A stretch of 64,000 bases of DNA from Achromobacter pestifer (GCF_013267355.1 NZ_CP053985.1:5332001-5396000); one strand, 5' to 3'; positions 24,886 through 33,058 are shown, numbered from the stretch's first letter. Notes: generated by a model from the sequence alone, not told the origin. Numbers and translations are program-made.

Positions 24886-25824
24886 ATGGTTAAGTCGCAG
24901 CCCATCGAATCGCTGGCTTCGCGCCTGAAGCTGCGGCATATGCAGATTGCGCTCGCGCTGCGCGACGCGCCTTCGGCCAAGGAGGTGGCCGCCGCCGCGA
25001 ACGTGAGCGAGTCCGCGGTCTCCAAGACCTTGGCCGAGCTGGAAGCGCAGCTGGGTTTCAAGCTGTTCGAGCGCATCGGCAATGCCAAGCGTCCGACGGA
25101 GATGGGCCGCCAGATCCTGCCCATGATGGAAGCCGTGGTGGCGCAGTCACGCGGACTGGCCCAGGCCGTCACGGATGTGCGCAGCGGCCGCCTGGGCGAA
25201 CTGCGTATCGGCGTGGCGACCGACATGGGCAAGCTGACGCTTGCGCCCCTGATCCATGCCTTCAACCAGGCGCAGCCGGGGGTCGCACTCGACGTGCAGG
25301 CCGGCGGATACCGCGCCATGGCGGACCAACTGCTGGACGACAGACTGGATGCGCTGGTGTGCTATGACGCGCCCGGGCTGATTGCGCCCGGCCTGGGGCG
25401 CTTGCGGCTGGCGCCACCGCAGCCGCTGGTGGTCGTCGCCAACGCCCGGCTGTCGCCGCTGGCGGCCCGTCGCCGCCTCACGCTGCAGGAGTTGCACGGG
25501 CAGCCCTGGTGCAAACCGCGCCCGGGCACGATGATGCATGACAAGCTGACCGCGCTGTTCCTGGGTTGCGATCTGGGCCTGCCGCCGCGCGGCATCCAGG
25601 TCAGCGATCTGCTGCTGACCGATGAATTCGTCCGCACCACGGATTACCTGGTCATGCTGCCGCTGGCGGCGGCGCAACGGCTGACCGTCGCGGCCGAGGC
25701 GGTCATCCTGCCGGTCGAACTGCACCAACACAATCCGCCCACCATCGTCGCGTGGCAGCGCGCCGCCGAACGGCAGCCGCCGCTGCGTCAATTCCTGCAG
25801 TTCTGCGAAGCGCCGCCAGGCTGA
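24886..25824 (+). CDS. LysR family transcriptional regulator
   Basis: A 312-residue LysR protein with HTH at about residues 15-75 (LRHMQIALALRDAPSAKEVA, SESAVSKTLAELEAQLGFKL) and an effector domain from residue 95 (LGELRIGVATDMGKLTLAPL). The wording of the HTH groups it with GbpR/PcaQ-like regulators. The ATG at 24886 follows GAGAAA. It is divergent from the Bug/amidase operon across a 138-base gap and probably activates it. A terminator follows. Confidence 0.9.
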   Translation: MVKSQPIESLASRLKLRHMQIALALRDAPSAKEVAAAANVSESAVSKTLAELEAQLGFKLFERIGNAKRPTEMGRQILPMMEAVVAQSRGLAQAVTDVRSGRLGELRIGVATDMGKLTLAPLIHAFNQAQPGVALDVQAGGYRAMADQLLDDRLDALVCYDAPGLIAPGLGRLRLAPPQPLVVVANARLSPLAARRRLTLQELHGQPWCKPRPGTMMHDKLTALFLGCDLGLPPRGIQVSDLLLTDEFVRTTDYLVMLPLAAAQRLTVAAEAVILPVELHQHNPPTIVAWQRAAERQPPLRQFLQFCEAPPG

Positions 25825-25867
25825 GGACGCCGCCGCGCGGTGCAGGGGCGCCCAGCCCGTGACTCTG

Positions 25868-25893
25868 GCCCCCGGCGCTCCCGGGGGCTTTTT
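25868..25893 (+). terminator. Intrinsic terminator after the LysR gene
   Basis: An 8-bp GC stem GCCCCCGG / CCGGGGGC with a 5-base loop, followed by five Ts. Confidence 0.85.
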
Positions 25894-25936
25894 CATGGGG
25901 TTTCCATATTGACCGCCGTTGAACCTCTGCATTATT

Positions 25937-25980
25937 CTTGTTCAACTTATAGGAACATGAGTTCCGTTTTATGGAACAAG
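25937..25980. promoter_or_regulatory. Nested double-dyad operator upstream of the IclR gene
   Basis: Outer arms CTTGTTC (25937-25943) and GAACAAG (25974-25980) and inner arms GGAAC (25952-25956) and GTTCC (25961-25965) share exactly the same centre at 25958.5. This gives a 44-bp site with four GAAC/GTTC half sites. The right outer arm ends two bases before the iclR start codon, in the ribosome-binding position. IclR-family proteins bind as dimers of dimers to GGAA...TTCC dyads, so autoregulation is likely. Confidence 0.65.
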
Positions 25981-25981
25981 C

Positions 25982-26749
25982 ATGAGTATTCTCGATGGTG
26001 TCCAGCGTGTGCTGGGGCTATATGCGGAAGGCGCGTCGGATCTGAGCTTCACGGAAGTGGCGGCGCGCCTGTCCATGCCCAAGAGCAGCGCGTCGCGCCT
26101 GCTCAACCAGATGCAGCACTACGGCTTGCTCGACCAGGACATCGTGACGCGGCGCTATCGCGCTGGGACCATGCTGGCCCAGGCGGTGCGCGCTGGCACG
26201 GCGGCCACGCCGCTGGACGACGCCTGCCGCGCCGTGCTGGCCCGGCTGTCCGACGACAGCGGCCTGACCGCCTATCTCTCCACCCTTAACCAGCGCGAAA
26301 CCGTGGTGCTGCAACGCCTGAACGGCTCGCACCCGGTGCAGGTGCTGTCGCCGCCCGGCTCGCGCCGCGCCGCCTCGGGCACGGCCATGGGCCGGGCGCT
26401 GCTGTCGCGCCTGGGCGAAGCCGAATTCCAGGCGCTCTACGGCGCCGACCCCGATCAGCCGCTGCCCCGCGAAGGCCGGGACTGTCCCGCCACGGTCGGC
26501 GAACTGGCCCGCCTGGTGGCGCAGACCCGCGCCGACCATTGCGGCGTGGCCATCGACCAGGCCATGCCAGGCATAGGCGCGGTGGCCGCCGCCGTGCGCG
26601 ATCCCGCCACTGGCGAACTGCGCGGCCTGTGCCTGTCCTTCGTTGCCTTCCAGGCCGATGCCGACCGCGTCGCGCGCTTGCGCGAGTCGGTGTTGCAGCA
26701 GGTCGGCGCGCTGGGCCGCGAACTGAACGATCCCTATTGGCTGGCCTGA
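25982..26749 (+). CDS. IclR family transcriptional regulator
   Basis: A 255-residue regulator with an N-terminal winged helix (about residues 1-60; SFTEVAARLSMPKSSASRLL) and a C-terminal GAF-like effector domain (about 75-250). The ATG at 25982 directly abuts the nested dyad, and only a weak GGAACA ribosome site exists, so translation may be modest. It heads, on the same strand with a 70-base gap, the pepE-DUF1177-aroM-Bug cluster that it probably controls. Confidence 0.92.
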   Translation: MSILDGVQRVLGLYAEGASDLSFTEVAARLSMPKSSASRLLNQMQHYGLLDQDIVTRRYRAGTMLAQAVRAGTAATPLDDACRAVLARLSDDSGLTAYLSTLNQRETVVLQRLNGSHPVQVLSPPGSRRAASGTAMGRALLSRLGEAEFQALYGADPDQPLPREGRDCPATVGELARLVAQTRADHCGVAIDQAMPGIGAVAAAVRDPATGELRGLCLSFVAFQADADRVARLRESVLQQVGALGRELNDPYWLA

Positions 26750-26819
26750 ACGCTTTCAGGCCCACAGATGCGTCCGCGTCACCGGACATCCAGAAAATCC
26801 CCTTACGGAAATCCTCTCC

Positions 26820-27524
26820 ATGAACCTACTGCTACTCAGCAACTCCAGCAGCGACGCCGGCTATCTGGTCCACGCGCTGCCCGACATCCGCGAACTGATC
26901 GCGTCGCTGCCGCAAGGCGCGCCGGCCGTCTTCGTGCCCTACGCAGGCGTCACGCGCGATTGGGACGACTACACCGCGCTGGTGGCGTCGGCGCTGGCCG
27001 ATACCGGCCTGGACATCCAGGGATTGCACCGCGCCGAGGATCCCGCGGCCGCGCTGGAAGGCGCCGCCATCATCATCGTGGGCGGCGGCAATACGTTCAA
27101 CCTGCTGGGCCAGCTGCGCCGCCTGGGCCTGCTCGAGGTCGTGGCGCGCCGCGTGCGCGAGGGCGCGGCCTACCTGGGCTGGAGCGCCGGCTCCAACCTG
27201 AGCTGCCCCAGCATCTGCACCACCAACGACATGCCCATCACCGACCCGCAAGGCTTCGACGCGCTGGGCCTGCTGTCGTTCCAGATCAACCCGCACTACA
27301 CCAACGCCCATCCGCCCGGACACCGCGGCGAAACGCGCGCCCAGCGCCTGGCCGAATTCTGCACGCTGAATCCGCGGATGCCCGTGCTGGGCCTGCCGGA
27401 AGGCTCCGCGCTGCGCGTGCGCGGCAACCGGATCGACCTGGTCGGCGCGCACGACGCGCCGCTGTTCCGCGGCAGCGAGGAGCCGCGCGTGTTCCGTCCG
27501 GGCCCCGTGGAGATCCCGGCATGA
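26820..27524 (+). CDS. pepE: Peptidase E (alpha-aspartyl dipeptidase, family S51)
   Basis: A 234-residue class I glutamine amidotransferase-like hydrolase. The Ser-His-Asp triad of Salmonella PepE aligns with a constant offset of two: Ser122 in LGWSAGSNL, Asp137 in TTNDMPITD and His159 in QINPHYTNA. It cleaves dipeptides with N-terminal aspartate. Its stop overlaps the next start by ATGA, so it is co-translated with the DUF1177 gene. In this setting it may process a periplasmically imported Asp-containing dipeptide or a related N-acyl compound. Confidence 0.9.
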   Translation: MNLLLLSNSSSDAGYLVHALPDIRELIASLPQGAPAVFVPYAGVTRDWDDYTALVASALADTGLDIQGLHRAEDPAAALEGAAIIIVGGGNTFNLLGQLRRLGLLEVVARRVREGAAYLGWSAGSNLSCPSICTTNDMPITDPQGFDALGLLSFQINPHYTNAHPPGHRGETRAQRLAEFCTLNPRMPVLGLPEGSALRVRGNRIDLVGAHDAPLFRGSEEPRVFRPGPVEIPA

Positions 27525-28450
27525 AGCACGTCATCGATACCATCGAACTGCTGTCCTCCGCCCACATCACGGGCGAGGCCGTGGCCGAGCAGTTGCGCGC
27601 GGCCGGCAACTGCGAAGTCGAAGTGACCCGGTTGGAACGCGACGGCGCCGCCACCGAATTCCTCTCCATCGTGATTCCCGGGCTTGATGAAACCGCGCCG
27701 CAACTCGGCATCGTCGGCCGCCTGGGCGGCATCGGCGCGCGCCCCGCGGTCACTGGCCTGGTGTCCGACAGCGACGGCGCGGTGGTCGCCATCGCCGCGG
27801 CATTCAAGCTGATGGCCATGGCCCGCCAGGGCGACGTCATGCCGGGCACGGTGCGCATCCGCACCCACATCTGCCCGCGCGCCGGCACGCGGCCGCACCA
27901 TCCGGTGCCGATGATGCGTTCGCCATTCCCCATGCGCGAGATGATGTCGCATGAAGTCGACCCGCGCATGGACGCGATCCTGTCCGTCGACACCACGCGC
28001 GGCAACCGCCTGGTCAACCAGCGCGGCGTGGCGCTGACGCCGGTCGCACGCCAGGGCTATCTGCTGCGCATCCCCGAAATCATGCTGGACGTCATGGGCT
28101 GGGTCAGCGGCGAATTGCCGTTGACGCTGCCGCTGACCACGCAGGACATCACGCCCTATGAAAACGGCCTGTGGCACGTGAATTCGCTGATGCAGCCCAC
28201 GATCGTCACCGGCGCGCCGGTGGTGGGCGTGGCGCTGACCGCGCAGACCACCGTGCCGGGCTGCGCCACGGGCGTGACCAATGCCGTGGACGCCGACGTC
28301 GCCATGCGCTTCTGCATCGAGATCGCCAAGCTCTATGGGCAAGGCGCGATGCGCTTCGTGGACGATGCCGAATGGGCCGCCCTGCAAAGCCGCTACGGTT
28401 CGATGGCGCATCTGCAGACCGTGGGCCGCGAAGACGGGAGCGCGGCATGA
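27521..28450 (+). CDS. DUF1177 family protein
   Basis: A 309-residue cytoplasmic protein recognised as DUF1177 by segments such as IVGRLGGIGARPAVTGLVSD, THICPRAGTRPHHPVPMMRS and MSHEVDPRMDAILSVDTTRG. No enzymatic activity is known to me. The conserved His, Asp and Cys residues in the middle suggest a metal- or nucleotide-dependent function. It is sandwiched, with ATGA overlaps on both sides, between pepE and aroM, so the three products are made in fixed proportion and probably share a pathway. Confidence 0.85.
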   Translation: MKHVIDTIELLSSAHITGEAVAEQLRAAGNCEVEVTRLERDGAATEFLSIVIPGLDETAPQLGIVGRLGGIGARPAVTGLVSDSDGAVVAIAAAFKLMAMARQGDVMPGTVRIRTHICPRAGTRPHHPVPMMRSPFPMREMMSHEVDPRMDAILSVDTTRGNRLVNQRGVALTPVARQGYLLRIPEIMLDVMGWVSGELPLTLPLTTQDITPYENGLWHVNSLMQPTIVTGAPVVGVALTAQTTVPGCATGVTNAVDADVAMRFCIEIAKLYGQGAMRFVDDAEWAALQSRYGSMAHLQTVGREDGSAA

Positions 28451-29133
28451 GCGCGCCGCCGCGCCGCGTGGCGTTCTTCACCATCGGACAGTCGCCGCGC
28501 AGCGACGTGGTGCCCGAGATGGCGTCGCTGCTGGGCGCGCAGGTGCGCATCGACGAGTTCGGCGCGCTCGACGGCCTGGATGCCGCCGGCCTGGCCGCGC
28601 TGGCGCCCAAGCCGGGCGAATACCGCTTTGCCACGCGCATGCGCGACGGCTCGCAGATCGAACTGGACGCGGCCGCCGCCGAGGCCCGCTTGGCCGAGGT
28701 CATGCGCCAGGCCGACGCCGCCGGCTACGACGTGCTGGTGCCGCTGTGCACCGGCACCGCGATCGCGCCGATGCGCACGCTGGTGGTGGAGCCGCAGCAG
28801 GTGGTGGACCACCTGGTCGCCGGCCTGGCCGAGCATTGCCGCAAGGTGGGGCTGGTGGTGCCGCTGGAAGCGCAGGTCGACGCCTTCCACATGGTCGTGC
28901 CGCTGTCCTGCGAGACCGTGGTCGTGCATGCCTCGCCCTACGAAGCCGACGCGGCGCAGGCCGCGCTCAACTTCGAGCGGGCGGGCCGCGAACTCGCGTC
29001 CTGCGACCTGATCGTCATGCATTGCATGGGCTACGCCGAGCGCATGCGCCAGGCAGTGGCGCAGGCCTCGGGCCGGCCGGTGCTGCTGTCCAACCGCATG
29101 GTGGCGCAGACGCTGGCGCAAGTATTGGAATAA
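28447..29133 (+). CDS. AroM family protein
   Basis: A 228-residue protein of the AroM family (Asp/Glu racemase-like fold suspected). Typical segments are FFTIGQSPRSDVVPEM, the CTGTAI-type loop LVPLCTGTAIAPM, and LIVMHCMGYAERMR with Cys in the position of racemase catalytic cysteines. E. coli aroM is co-regulated with aroL, but its function is unknown. Here it overlaps DUF1177 by ATGA and is followed by a Bug receptor, a setting more suggestive of amino acid or peptide derivative catabolism than of aromatic biosynthesis. Confidence 0.87.
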   Translation: MSAPPRRVAFFTIGQSPRSDVVPEMASLLGAQVRIDEFGALDGLDAAGLAALAPKPGEYRFATRMRDGSQIELDAAAAEARLAEVMRQADAAGYDVLVPLCTGTAIAPMRTLVVEPQQVVDHLVAGLAEHCRKVGLVVPLEAQVDAFHMVVPLSCETVVVHASPYEADAAQAALNFERAGRELASCDLIVMHCMGYAERMRQAVAQASGRPVLLSNRMVAQTLAQVLE

Positions 29134-29252
29134 CGCCGCCGAACCCGTCCCGCAACCTTGCCGCGCACACCGATGCGCGGCGCGGCGGGGACAGGCGAGC
29201 GGCGAGAGGAGACGAAGCGGGCTTCGTCAATCAATCGTTGGGAGTGTTTTTC

Positions 29253-30242
29253 ATGTTCAGCCGTAATCTGCATCGCGCCGCTGGCGCACTGTTCGCCGTC
29301 ACCACCCTGACGGCCGCGCCGGCCTTCGCCGCCGACGCCTGGAAACCCGCCAAGCCGGTGCGCCTGCTGGTGGGCTTCGCGCCCGGCGGTTCCGCCGACA
29401 CCCTGGCGCGTCTCTTGGCCGAGCCGCTGTCGCAGCGCCTGGGCCAACCCGTCGTGGTCGAAAACCTGGCCGGCGCGGGCGGCAACATCATGGCCTACCG
29501 CCTGGCCCAGTCGCCGGCCGACGGCTACACCATCGGCATCGCCGCCGCCGGTTCCATGGCCATCACGCATGTCCTGAACCCCAAGGGCACCAACTACAAG
29601 CCGGCGGATTTCACGCCCATCACGCTGGCCGCGGTGCAGCCCAACGTGGTCATCGTCAACAAGGACGTGCCGGCCAACAACCTGGCCGAACTCAAGGAAT
29701 ACTTCCAGAAGACGCCGACCGCCACCTACGGCACCGCCGGCGTGGGCATTTCCAACCACCTGATCGCCGAAACCATGCTGTACAAGCTGGGCGTGAAGGT
29801 GCCGCACGCCGCCTACCGCGGCGCCGCGCCCGTCATCACCGACCTGCTGGGCGGCCACATCGCCATGACGATGGACAACATCTCCACCGCCGCGCCGCTG
29901 GCCTCGCAAGGCAAGGTCAAGGCCATCGCCGTGGCCTCGATCAAGCGTTCGCCGCAGCTGCCCAACGTGCCGACGCTGGACGAGCAGGGCCTGAAGGGTT
30001 TCGACATGCCGACCTGGCAAGGCGTGTTCGCACCCGCCGGCCTGCCCGCCGACGTGCTGGCCGCCTACTACGCGGCCATGCAGGACGTGCTGAAGCAGCC
30101 GGCGCTGGTCGAGAAAATGGCCGGCCTGGGTTCCGAGCCGGTCACCGGCATGACGCCTGAGCAGTTCAGCCAGTTCCTGGAGAAGGACCGCCAGCAATGG
30201 GCCGACATCGTCAAGGCGGCCAACATCAGCCTGGAGCAGTAA
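29253..30242 (+). CDS. Bug family (TctC-like) periplasmic receptor
   Basis: A 329-residue receptor with signal peptide (AAGALFAVTTLTAAPAFAAD). Family segments are VRLLVGFAPGGSADTLAR, VVENLAGAGGNIMAY and AAYRGAAPVITDLLGG. The ATG at 29253 follows GGGAG. It is the last gene of the pepE-DUF1177-aroM cluster, after a 119-base gap, and is closed by a strong terminator. It presumably delivers the substrate that the cytoplasmic enzymes process; no permease gene is present. Confidence 0.93.
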   Translation: MFSRNLHRAAGALFAVTTLTAAPAFAADAWKPAKPVRLLVGFAPGGSADTLARLLAEPLSQRLGQPVVVENLAGAGGNIMAYRLAQSPADGYTIGIAAAGSMAITHVLNPKGTNYKPADFTPITLAAVQPNVVIVNKDVPANNLAELKEYFQKTPTATYGTAGVGISNHLIAETMLYKLGVKVPHAAYRGAAPVITDLLGGHIAMTMDNISTAAPLASQGKVKAIAVASIKRSPQLPNVPTLDEQGLKGFDMPTWQGVFAPAGLPADVLAAYYAAMQDVLKQPALVEKMAGLGSEPVTGMTPEQFSQFLEKDRQQWADIVKAANISLEQ

Positions 30243-30260
30243 GCCAGGTTGCCCCAAAGA

Positions 30261-30289
30261 CCCTCCGGTAACACGGAGGGTTTTTTTTA
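30261..30289 (+). terminator. Intrinsic terminator after the Bug receptor
   Basis: An 8-bp stem ACCCTCCG / CGGAGGGT with a 6-base loop, followed by eight Ts. Confidence 0.9.
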
Positions 30290-30307
30290 TGGTCCAGGCT
30301 GCCGAGC

Positions 30308-30338
30308 TTGACTCTGAAGTTACTTCAGGCTTTTTCAT
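30308..30338 (+). promoter_or_regulatory. MerR-family (ZntR/CadR/PbrR-like) metal-responsive promoter
   Basis: A -35 TTGACT (30308-30313) is followed by the perfect 7-1-7 dyad CTGAAGT-T-ACTTCAG (30314-30328). A weak -10 TTTCAT (30333-30338) lies at a 19-base spacing. An over-long spacer filled by a dyad is the hallmark of promoters that MerR-type metal sensors untwist. It lies 42 bases upstream of the zinc ribbon gene and directly after a terminator, so it should drive the zinc ribbon/CDF pair. No merR-like gene is in the window. Confidence 0.7.
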
Positions 30339-30379
30339 GAGGCCTGGCAATACGCCGGAACGGCGATTCGGAGTCTGAA

Positions 30380-30682
30380 ATGGGCATACTGAAGCATCTG
30401 TTGGGCGGACAGGGCAGCCGCCATGGCTACGGCGGCCGTCATGGCTATGATGGCCATCGGGGTGGCTCCCACGGCAATCCGCCGCAAAGCGCTCCCTCGC
30501 ATGCCGCGGGCGTGGCCTGCAATAATTGCGGCGCGGCGCAGCCCGCGGGCAGCCGGTATTGTTCGCAATGCGGTGCCTCGCTTGCGGCGGCCGCATGTCC
30601 CCAGTGTCGTACCGCTCTTGCTCCAGGAGCGAGCTTCTGCGGACAGTGCGGCACCGCAGTCGCGCGCACGGTTCAGCCCTAA
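30380..30682 (+). CDS. His/Gly-rich double zinc ribbon protein (100 aa)
   Basis: Residues 1-40 form a Gly/His-rich segment (HGYGGRHGYDGHRGGSHG) likely to bind metal ions. Residues 45-95 hold two zinc ribbons with CxxC pairs (CNNC/CSQC and CPQC/CGQC). There is no signal peptide or membrane segment, so the protein is cytoplasmic. It lies 24 bases before a CDF exporter gene and downstream of a MerR-type promoter. A role as metal buffer, chaperone or sensor for the exporter is reasonable inference. No named family is recognised beyond the zinc ribbon. Confidence 0.82.
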   Translation: MGILKHLLGGQGSRHGYGGRHGYDGHRGGSHGNPPQSAPSHAAGVACNNCGAAQPAGSRYCSQCGASLAAAACPQCRTALAPGASFCGQCGTAVARTVQP

Positions 30683-30706
30683 TTCCCTTCCACGACCAGG
30701 ACAGCC

Positions 30707-31600
30707 ATGAGCGATAGCCATCAGCACGGCGACGTGCGCGCCTTGCCCGAATCCCGCCTCTGGATCGCCTTTGCCTTGACCGGCACGTTCATGCTGGTGG
30801 AGGTGGCCGGCGGGATGATCACAGGCAGCCTGGCGTTGATCTCCGATGCCATGCACATGCTGACCGACGCCATGGCCCTGCTGCTGGCGCTGGTGGCGAT
30901 ACGCGCCGGCCGCAAGGCGGCGGACCTGATGCGTACCTACGGCTACGCCCGCTTCGAGATCCTGGCGGCGGCGGTCAATGCGCTGGTGCTGCTGGGCGTC
31001 GCGTTCTACATCCTGTACGAGGCCTACCAGCGCTTGTCGGCGCCGCAGGAGATACAGTCGCTGGGGATGCTGGCGGTCGCCGTGGTTGGGCTGGTCGTCA
31101 ACCTGATCTCCATGCGTCTCTTGGCAGGCGCCAAGGACGAAAGCCTGAACGTGAAGGGCGCTTATCTGGAAGTATGGGCCGACATGCTGGGCTCGATCGG
31201 CGTGATCGTCGGCGCCGCGCTCATCTGGTTCACGGGCTGGCGCTGGGTGGATTCCGCGCTGGCGGTGGGCATAGGCTTCATGGTGTTCCCGCGCACGTGG
31301 GTGCTGCTGCGCGAATGCGTGAACATCCTGCTCGAAGGCGTCCCGCCGGGCATGAGCCTGCAGGCGGTGCGCGCCGCCATCGCCGGCACGGCAGGGGTAG
31401 CCTCCATCCACGACATCCATCTGTGGGCGGTGACGCAGAGCAATCCGATGCTGACGGGCCACGTGGTGCTGGCGGCCGGGGCCGACGGCGAACAGGTGCG
31501 CTGCGCCATCGAAGCCCGCTTGCAGGAGGATTTCGACCTGCACCATACGACGCTGCAGATGGAGCGCGAGGATCGCTCGGCGGTGGAGCACATCCACTGA
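30707..31600 (+). CDS. Cation diffusion facilitator (CDF) family metal exporter
   Basis: A 297-residue, six-helix antiporter of the CzcD/ZitB type. The helix 2 metal site reads Asp47..His50-x3-Asp54 (ISDAMHMLTDA). The helix 5 site is Glu155-x3-Asp159 (AYLEVWADMLGS), where many zinc CDFs have His-x3-Asp. The C-terminal cytoplasmic ferredoxin-like domain is present (IHDIHLWAVTQ). It exports Zn2+, Cd2+ or Co2+ in exchange for protons. It is second in the MerR-promoter operon with the zinc ribbon protein and is followed by its own terminator. Confidence 0.93.
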   Translation: MSDSHQHGDVRALPESRLWIAFALTGTFMLVEVAGGMITGSLALISDAMHMLTDAMALLLALVAIRAGRKAADLMRTYGYARFEILAAAVNALVLLGVAFYILYEAYQRLSAPQEIQSLGMLAVAVVGLVVNLISMRLLAGAKDESLNVKGAYLEVWADMLGSIGVIVGAALIWFTGWRWVDSALAVGIGFMVFPRTWVLLRECVNILLEGVPPGMSLQAVRAAIAGTAGVASIHDIHLWAVTQSNPMLTGHVVLAAGADGEQVRCAIEARLQEDFDLHHTTLQMEREDRSAVEHIH

Positions 31601-31635
31601 GCGGGGGGGGCGCGGCAAGTTCACCAGCAAAGAAA

Positions 31636-31659
31636 AACCCCTGTCCGGAAACAGGGGTT
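31636..31659 (-). terminator. Intrinsic terminator for coaBC (minus strand)
   Basis: A 9-bp stem AACCCCTGT / ACAGGGGTT with a 6-base loop. Read on the minus strand it continues into a T-rich tract (complement of AGAAAAA), so it stops the leftward coaBC transcript. Confidence 0.75.
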
Positions 31660-31673
31660 CGTCCGCAGCCAGG

Positions 31674-31697
31674 CCAGGCCCTTGGGCCTGGTTTTTT
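31674..31697 (+). terminator. Intrinsic terminator for the CDF gene (plus strand)
   Basis: A 7-bp stem CCAGGCC / GGCCTGG with loop CTTG followed by six Ts. Its end just touches the coaBC stop codon. Confidence 0.8.
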
Positions 31698-32892
31698 ATT
31701 CGGGTAGCCGGGCTGCGATTTCGGCGATCAGTCGGCGCGCCGCGTCCAGCTTGTCGGCGGCGGGCAGGGGATGCGTGCCTTGCTCGTCAAACAGCACCAG
31801 TTCGGTGGTGTCCGCGTCCATGACCTTGTGCGCCAGGTTGCCGACCAGCAGCGGAATGCCCTTGCGCGTGCGCTTGGCCTCGGCATGTTCGGCCAGCTTT
31901 TCGGTTTCGGCGGCGAAGCCCACGCACCAGGGGCCATTGGGCAGCTTGGCCACTTCGGCCAGGATGTCCGGATTGGGTTCGAATTCCATCACGGGCGCGC
32001 CGCCGCCTTCGCTGGTTTTCTTCAGCTTCTGGTTGCTGACGTTCTTCACGCGCCAGTCCGCCACCGCGGCCACGGCGATGAAGATGTCGGCATCGGCCGC
32101 GCTGGCCATGACCGCGTCGTGCATCTGGCGCGCGGTGGTGACCGACAGCGCGGTGACGCCGCGGGGCACCTGCAGGAAGGTGGCGCCGGTGATCAGCGTG
32201 ACGCGGGCGCCGGCCTCGCGCGCGGCGCGCGCCAGCGCGTAGCCCGTCTTGCCCGATGAGCGGTTGCTCAGCACGCGCACCGGATCCACGGGTTCCGAGG
32301 TGGGGCCGGCGGTCAGCAGCACGTGGCGGCCGGCCAGCAGCTTGGGCTGGAAGAAGGCGATCAGGTCGGTCAGCAGTTCATGCGCTTCCAGCATGCGGCC
32401 GTCGCCGGTTTCGCCGCAGGCCTGTTCGCCGGCGGCGGGGCCCAGCACGCTGATGCCGTCGGCGCGCAGCTGTTCGACGTTGCGTTGGGTGGCCGGGTTG
32501 GCCCACATCTCGCGGTTCATGGCGGGAGCGACCAGCAGGGGACAGGCACGCGCCAGGCACAGCGTGGACAGCAGGTCGTCGGCCATGCCGTGCGCCAGCT
32601 TGGCCATGAAGTCGGCGCTGGCGGGCGCGATCAGCACCGCGTCCGCGCCGCGCGTCAGGTCGATGTGCGCCATGTTGTTGGGCACGCGGGCATCCCAGGC
32701 ATCCACGAACACCGGCCGGCCCGACAGGGCCTGCATGGTGACCGGTGTGATGAAGTGCGTGGCCGCCTCGGTCATCACCACGTCGACGGTGGCGCCTTGT
32801 TCGGTCATGCGCCGCACCAGTTCGGCGATTTTGTAGCAGGCGATGCCGCCGGTCAGGCCGAGGACGATGCGTTTGCGGGCGAGGTCGAGCAT
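31696..32892 (-). CDS. coaBC: Bifunctional phosphopantothenoylcysteine decarboxylase / phosphopantothenate-cysteine ligase (CoaBC)
   Basis: A 398-residue fusion. The N-terminal flavin decarboxylase domain (about 1-185) has LTGGIACYKIAELVRRM, the active-site His in NNMAHIDLTRGAD and PAMNREMWANPATQRN. The C-terminal synthetase domain (about 190-398) has TAGPTSEPVDPVRVLSNRSS, GKTGYALA and FAAETE. Together they convert 4'-phosphopantothenate and cysteine to 4'-phosphopantetheine for coenzyme A. The ATG at 32892 is chosen because it begins the domain (MLDLARKRIVLGLTGG). It lies downstream of lspA on the same strand with a 166-base gap. Confidence 0.96.
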   Translation of the reverse strand: MLDLARKRIVLGLTGGIACYKIAELVRRMTEQGATVDVVMTEAATHFITPVTMQALSGRPVFVDAWDARVPNNMAHIDLTRGADAVLIAPASADFMAKLAHGMADDLLSTLCLARACPLLVAPAMNREMWANPATQRNVEQLRADGISVLGPAAGEQACGETGDGRMLEAHELLTDLIAFFQPKLLAGRHVLLTAGPTSEPVDPVRVLSNRSSGKTGYALARAAREAGARVTLITGATFLQVPRGVTALSVTTARQMHDAVMASAADADIFIAVAAVADWRVKNVSNQKLKKTSEGGGAPVMEFEPNPDILAEVAKLPNGPWCVGFAAETEKLAEHAEAKRTRKGIPLLVGNLAHKVMDADTTELVLFDEQGTHPLPAADKLDAARRLIAEIAARLPE

Positions 32893-33058
32893 GAGGGAGG
32901 CGGCGGGTTCAGCGCCGTGTAAACGAGGAACGGACAGTGATTTTATTCTGCATTGCGGCATTGCGCCGTTCGCGATGCGTTCAGGGGGCATCAAGCAGGA
33001 CAAAAACCGGGGGAAATGCGGGAGCAGACCGGGGCATCGCGCCCCGGCCGGGCCGTTT

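Noticed and set aside
33000..33058. Terminator after lspA (CCGGGGC / GCCCCGG stem)
   Set aside because: The 7-bp stem exists, but no T-run follows closely on the minus strand, and coaBC may be co-transcribed. The support is too weak to list.
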